Positions 59,633-63,261 of a stretch of DNA of 63,261 nucleotides are shown here, piece by piece. The notes under the pieces are model-generated. The model ran no database searches, was not told the origin of the DNA, and saw only the letters and a program-made list of their open reading frames with translations. Both the position numbers and the translations under genes were made by a program. Location: assembly GCA_024684955.1 (NCBI GenBank), contig JAIKWH010000055.1, forward strand, positions 1-63,261. Reading direction: 5' to 3'. Every line of letters begins with the position of its first letter. Position 1 is the first letter of the stretch. Source of the stretch: Pseudobutyrivibrio sp. (lineage in GTDB: Bacteria > Bacillota > Clostridia > Lachnospirales > Lachnospiraceae).

Positions 59633-61354
59633 TGTAGGGCTAGCCATCATAGAGTAATTAGTATAATAGACTACAAAGCCTGCTACTGCCGAAGCGGGCT
59701 TTTTTACGTTCTTTTTTTGTAGATAGTCTATTTCCACTTTGGCGCTATCTCTGCCGGAAGAATAGTAGGCAGCCAGCTCTGCAGCATGTTCAAAGGTTGA
59801 GTCAGGCAATTCTTTACCCTCAGATTTTACAATAACGTGGCTGCCATGGATTTTTTTAGTGTGGAACCACCAGTCATTTCCTGTGGCAAACTTGAAGGTG
59901 AGTTCGTCGTTTTGGTAGTTGTTTTTGCCTACGTAAATATCAAATCCATTGTCATCTACAAAGTGTAGTGGCTTGCTCTTTTTTACCTTTTCTTTCTTGC
60001 CGCCCATGACATGTTTTTTTATAAAGCCATGGTCTGATAATTCTCGTCTAATATCCGAAAGATCATCCTCAGTTTCTGCAATGGAAAGGGAGGCTTGTAT
60101 GGATTCTAATAGTTCTAGTTCCTCTTTTGAGGCAATGAGATATGTGTCTAAGGCCTCGGCAGTCCTCTTTAATTTTGAGTATTTATCAAAGTATTTTTTT
60201 GCATTTTCTGAGGCTGACAGGTCAGGGTCTAGAGGGATGGTCAGTTCTTTTCCGTCATAGTAATTAATGACTGTAATGGACTTGTCCTGGGGCTTTGCTT
60301 CGTAGCCGTAGGTGTGGAGCATCTCTCCGTACAACTTGTATTTTTCTTTTTTCTCTGTGTCCTTTAGTTGCTTTAACTGCAAATCCAATTTTTTGGAAGT
60401 ACGCTCAATATGGTTTGCAATTATTTTTCTCAAATCAGCAGACTTTTGCCTAATGTTGGTGTAAGAGTTTCTCTTGGCAAAAAATTCTACCAAAACCGAT
60501 GACATGGATTCGTATTCTCTAACTGATTTGTCAGAGTACATGGTAAGTGGTATAGGGCCATATTCTACAGGCTCTGTATCTCCCTTGTCATATACAATGT
60601 TGTAACTGTATTTATTGTCTTTGATATCTGCCATGAGGTTTTCAAAGGCAAGGAAGAGTTTTTCCTTGTCAGAATCCATCAAAGAGGCGCAGGATACATC
60701 TGAGTCGTAGCCTGCCCTAAAGGAAATCTCATTTGCTATGGTTGGACTGATTCCCACAAAAGAAGACATGATAGCCTTGTAAATAGACTCAGACCTTTTT
60801 AAAACCTTGTCATAGAAATAGTCCCTTTTGATGGTGGTAGGATCCACCTTGCCCTCCTGGGTAGGGATAAAATAGTCCCTGCCAGGCAAAACCTCTCTGA
60901 CAGAGGAAACCGATGATGGAATATGTTTGATGGCATCGAGAATCATATTATCCTCCGAGCAGAAGATAATATTTGAATGCTTACCCATAATTTCTACATA
61001 GAGATATTTGAGGGTGATGTCCCCCATTTCATTAAGGTGCTGGATAGTAAATCGAACAGCACGCTCCAGTCCCATTTGAGAAATTTCTATTATTCTGCCG
61101 GCCCCGATATGCTTTCTAAGCAGCATGCAAAAACCAGGGGCTGTTGCTGGGGCTGTCTTGTTTGTATCTGTAATATACATAAATGGGAGAGAAGCGTTGG
61201 CAGAAATTAAAAGCCTCTTGTTTCCCTCCTTTGTGTTGACTGTAATGAGGAGCTCCTCCCGCTCTGGCTGGGAGATTTTATTTATCTTTCCATTCAGTAA
61301 AACCCTGTTAAATTCGTCAACTAACGAGTGTATTGTAATACCGTCTAAAGCCAT
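59606..61354 (-). CDS. rqcH: NFACT family protein RqcH (Rqc2 homologue)
   Basis: RqcH binds stalled 50S subunits and adds alanine tails to nascent chains for degradation (ribosome quality control). The 582-residue protein has an N-terminal NFACT-N domain (residues 1-200, MALDGITIHSLVDEFN). Coiled-coil and helix-hairpin-helix middle segments follow. The C-terminal NFACT-R domain carries the FDIYVGKNNYQND and WWFHTKKIHGSHVIVK stretch. It was formerly annotated as a fibronectin-binding protein. AAAGGG precedes the ATG. Its end overlaps recG by 27 bases. The divergent yicC operon promoter lies 20 bases from its start. Confidence 0.93.
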   Translation of the reverse strand: MALDGITIHSLVDEFNRVLLNGKINKISQPEREELLITVNTKEGNKRLLISANASLPFMYITDTNKTAPATAPGFCMLLRKHIGAGRIIEISQMGLERAVRFTIQHLNEMGDITLKYLYVEIMGKHSNIIFCSEDNMILDAIKHIPSSVSSVREVLPGRDYFIPTQEGKVDPTTIKRDYFYDKVLKRSESIYKAIMSSFVGISPTIANEISFRAGYDSDVSCASLMDSDKEKLFLAFENLMADIKDNKYSYNIVYDKGDTEPVEYGPIPLTMYSDKSVREYESMSSVLVEFFAKRNSYTNIRQKSADLRKIIANHIERTSKKLDLQLKQLKDTEKKEKYKLYGEMLHTYGYEAKPQDKSITVINYYDGKELTIPLDPDLSASENAKKYFDKYSKLKRTAEALDTYLIASKEELELLESIQASLSIAETEDDLSDIRRELSDHGFIKKHVMGGKKEKVKKSKPLHFVDDNGFDIYVGKNNYQNDELTFKFATGNDWWFHTKKIHGSHVIVKSEGKELPDSTFEHAAELAAYYSSGRDSAKVEIDYLQKKNVKKPASAVAGFVVYYTNYSMMASPTLEHVKLVQ

Positions 61355-61373
61355 GGTTAATCCCTTTCGTTTA

Positions 61374-61402
61374 TTGACTTATATGTTACAATTATTTATA
61401 AT
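61374..61402 (+). promoter_or_regulatory. Promoter of the yicC-remA-gmk-rpoZ operon
   Basis: TTGACT (61374-61379) and a perfect TATAAT (61397-61402) are 17 bases apart. The start point is about 55 bases before yicC. The promoter region is shared with the divergent rqcH gene. Confidence 0.85.
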
Positions 61403-61463
61403 TTAAAACAACTATGTAAATTAGGTATTTTATGCGAATAGACTAAAGAATAAGGAGACTGGC

Positions 61464-62342
61464 ATGGTTCGTAGTATGACAGGTTATGGCAAGGGATTTG
61501 CTGAAAATTCTGATGCCAGAGTCACAATAGAGATGAAATCTGTTAACCACAGATATCTCGATTTAAATATTAAACTTCCTAAGAAACTCAACTTCTTGGA
61601 GAGCCAGATTCGAAACAAAATAAGCGAAAGCATATTCAGAGGTAAAGTGGATGTTTTCGTCACCTTAAATGAACATTCTGACGCCTGCTACAAGGTATCT
61701 ATAAATGAGACTATAGCTGAAGAATACGCCAGGGGCTTATCTGCAATGGCAGAACATCTCGGTATCAGAAATGATGTTAGTGCCAGTTCAATCTCTAGAC
61801 TTCCAGACGTTATTGAAATTGAAGAATTAGAAACAGACGAGGACAGCCTAAAGGGTCTTGTGCTTTCTGCTCTTGATACTGCAATTGACCAGTTTGTCCA
61901 GTCTAGAATCGCCGAGGGAAAGCGTCTAGAGGAAGACCTGCTTGCAAAGATGGATGAGCTAACATCCCTTGTTGACAAGTTGGAAAAGCGTTCTCCAGAC
62001 ATCATAAAAGAATACAAAGAAAAACTCAGTGGAAAAATTGCAGAACTCCTGGAGGGCAACAATATAGACGAGACCAGGATCGCCCAAGAGGTGACAATCT
62101 ATGCAGACAAAATATGCATAGACGAGGAAATGGTACGCCTAAAGAGCCATGTGGCAGAGACCAAGTCTGTATTTGCCTTGGACAAAGAGGTGGGACGCAA
62201 GTTGGATTTCCTGGCTCAGGAGCTTAACAGGGAGGCCAACACCATTCTGTCAAAGTCAACAGATGTTGAAATTTCAGATATAGGTATTATACTTAAGACC
62301 TTAATAGAAAAGGTTAGAGAGCAGATTCAAAATATAGAATAA
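61464..62342 (+). CDS. yicC: YicC family endoribonuclease
   Basis: The 292-residue protein starts MVRSMTGYGKGFAENSD, the unmistakable YicC N-terminus, and has the KSVNHRYLDLNIKLP segment. The C-terminal DUF1732 domain includes RLKSHVAETKSVFALDKEVGRKLDFLAQELNREANTI, also diagnostic. YicC proteins are newly described endoribonucleases that act in RNA decay. Acidic residues (metal ligands) occur in the C-domain. AAGGAG precedes the ATG. remA follows two bases after the stop, so this is the first gene of a four-gene unit ending in rpoZ. Confidence 0.95.
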   Translation: MVRSMTGYGKGFAENSDARVTIEMKSVNHRYLDLNIKLPKKLNFLESQIRNKISESIFRGKVDVFVTLNEHSDACYKVSINETIAEEYARGLSAMAEHLGIRNDVSASSISRLPDVIEIEELETDEDSLKGLVLSALDTAIDQFVQSRIAEGKRLEEDLLAKMDELTSLVDKLEKRSPDIIKEYKEKLSGKIAELLEGNNIDETRIAQEVTIYADKICIDEEMVRLKSHVAETKSVFALDKEVGRKLDFLAQELNREANTILSKSTDVEISDIGIILKTLIEKVREQIQNIE

Positions 62343-62344
62343 TT

Positions 62345-62605
62345 ATGGCATTTATAAATATTGGTTTTGGAAATGTATTAAACAGCAATAAAATAGTTTC
62401 TATTGTTACCTCTGATTCTGCTCCTGCAAAAAGAATTGTTGCAGAGTCCAAAAAGAAGGGTAATATCATAGACGCAACCAGCGGTAGACGGACAAAGTCT
62501 GTTATTATTTGCGACGATCATGTGGTTTTATCTGCACTGATGCCGGACACAATTGCTGGGAGAATATCAGGGAATTACCCTAAGGAGGATCTTAATAATG
62601 ACTAG
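62345..62605 (+). CDS. remA: Extracellular matrix regulator RemA (DUF370)
   Basis: RemA is a small DNA-binding activator of biofilm matrix operons in Bacillus. The 86-residue product has FINIGFGNVLNSNKIVSIVTSDSAPAKRIV and the GRRTKSVIICDDHVVLSAL segment, both diagnostic for DUF370. Conserved arginines in the APAKR and GRRTKS segments mark the DNA-binding surface. It overlaps gmk by 8 bases. The cluster yicC-remA-gmk-rpoZ is the usual Firmicute order. Whether it controls matrix genes in this organism is unknown. Confidence 0.96.
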   Translation: MAFINIGFGNVLNSNKIVSIVTSDSAPAKRIVAESKKKGNIIDATSGRRTKSVIICDDHVVLSALMPDTIAGRISGNYPKEDLNND

Positions 62606-63236
62606 TGACAAGGGTCTGATCATAGTTTTATCTGGCTTTTCTGGGGCCGGCAAAGGCACAATTATGAAGCATTTGCTTGAAACTCACCCAGATGACTACA
62701 ATCTTTCCATCTCAGCCACCACCAGAGGCATGAGGTCTGGAGAAAAGGACGGAAGAGAATACTTCTTTAAAACAAAAGAAGAATTCGAAGCCATGATTGA
62801 AAACAATGAGCTTTTGGAGCATGCCTGCTTTAATGGAAATTATTATGGCACACCTAGAGCCTATGTTGAGACATTGATTGAAAGACGCAAAGACGTTATT
62901 TTGGAAATAGAAATACAGGGAGCTCTAAAGGTCAAGGAAATGTATCCTGATGCTCTTTTGTTATTTACAATGCCACCTTCTGCAAATGAATTACAAAATA
63001 GGTTAGTCGGCAGAGGTACAGAGACTGAGGAGGTCATCAAGCAAAGACTTGAGATTTCTTGTAAAGAGTCTGGCTACATGAACAAGTATGATTATCTGAT
63101 TATTAATGATTCCTTGGAAAAGGCAGTCGATCAGGTTCATAATATTATTCAATCTGAGCATTTTAGGGTTTCTAGAAATCAAACTATTATTGCTCAAATG
63201 AAAGAAGAATTAAAGATATTTGAAAGGAGTAATTAA
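62598..63236 (+). CDS. gmk: Guanylate kinase
   Basis: Gmk phosphorylates GMP to GDP. The 212-residue protein has P-loop SGFSGAGKGT near residue 12 (Gly-rich with Lys18), the GMP-binding stretch SATTRGMRSGEKDGREYFF, and the LEIEIQGALKVKE segment. All are standard. ATG 62598 follows AAGGAGGAT and overlaps the remA stop; an in-frame ATG at 62553 inside remA is rejected. The gap to rpoZ is two bases. The gene is complete. Confidence 0.97.
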   Translation: MTSDKGLIIVLSGFSGAGKGTIMKHLLETHPDDYNLSISATTRGMRSGEKDGREYFFKTKEEFEAMIENNELLEHACFNGNYYGTPRAYVETLIERRKDVILEIEIQGALKVKEMYPDALLLFTMPPSANELQNRLVGRGTETEEVIKQRLEISCKESGYMNKYDYLIINDSLEKAVDQVHNIIQSEHFRVSRNQTIIAQMKEELKIFERSN

Positions 63237-63238
63237 TT

Positions 63239-63261
63239 ATGATACATCCATCTTATGTGGA
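63239..63261 (+). CDS. rpoZ: RNA polymerase omega subunit, first codons (3' end outside window)
   Basis: An ATG at 63239 preceded by AAAGGAG opens MIHPSYV before the window ends. This resembles the M(I/L)HPSY start typical of the omega subunit in Clostridia, and rpoZ regularly follows gmk. Only seven full codons are visible, so the call rests mainly on gene order. Confidence 0.75.

Noticed and set aside
1-63261. CRISPR arrays, insertion sequences, prophage genes, rRNA operons or an origin of replication
   Set aside because: No regularly spaced repeats, transposase or phage proteins, rRNA sequence or DnaA-box cluster were seen in the window.

Overview
The window is a low-GC, gene-dense stretch of chromosome from a Firmicute, most likely a Clostridia member of the family Lachnospiraceae (Butyrivibrio, Pseudobutyrivibrio or Roseburia-like; the genus is not certain from sequence alone). 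The reasons are strong AGGAGG ribosome sites, sigma-A type promoters, a tRNA gene without encoded CCA, an rnfCDGEAB operon, a RemA gene, the YlxR/YlxQ pair in the nusA-infB operon, RqcH, and a biotin-dependent sodium-pump decarboxylase operon. Nearly all genes run on the + strand. The minus-strand genes are aroA-tyrA, a yprB-like nuclease gene and rqcH.

Layout. 1-600: end of the rpmI-rplT ribosomal operon. 694-1710: galE. 1770-10147: tRNA-Glu(CTC) followed directly by rimP-nusA-ylxR-ylxQ-infB-rbfA-nrnA-truB-ribF, a translation and transcription-factor operon. 10150-11935: a secreted SH3/NlpC-P60 cell-wall hydrolase behind a WalR-like site, and a small SEC-C protein. 11983-14381 (minus): aroA and tyrA. 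14545-20629: an MFS exporter, an EF-G paralogue, a DUF3737 beta-helix protein and a PatB-type C-S lyase. The EF-G paralogue is bracketed by copies of an unnamed multi-hairpin repeat. 20799-25947: leuS, icd, scpA-scpB. 26100-31317: a five-gene decarboxylase or transcarboxylase operon. 31471-36210: an RpiR regulator, a flavoprotein, cmk, ispH and rpsA. 36385-38290: cheR and the yprB-like gene. 38465-43622: the complete Rnf complex. 43729-49683: proB, DUF896, 5-FCL, proA, miaB, ruvA, ruvB. 49751-55056: zapA, a U32 protein, a SEDS polymerase and a class B PBP. 55180-59632: rpmB, then yloU (Asp23), yloV (FakA-like) and recG. 59606-61354 (minus): rqcH. 61464 to the end: yicC, remA, gmk and the first codons of rpoZ.

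How the genes fit together. Most of the window is housekeeping. Two energy modules stand out. One is Rnf, a ferredoxin:NAD ion pump. The other is a membrane decarboxylase in which two different carboxyltransferases (12S-like and 5S-like) share one biotin carrier, one beta channel subunit and an unusual lipoprotein-gamma subunit. Both would couple fermentation to a sodium or proton gradient.

The least explained material is the repeat family around the EF-G paralogue (15772-15921 and 18241-18536). Its fullest copy is four consecutive stem-loops, one with a perfect 14-bp stem, and it supplies the stop codon of the neighbouring MFS gene. No CRISPR array, insertion sequence, prophage or rRNA gene was seen. 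Several gene starts were moved inward to an ATG with a properly spaced ribosome site; each entry says so.
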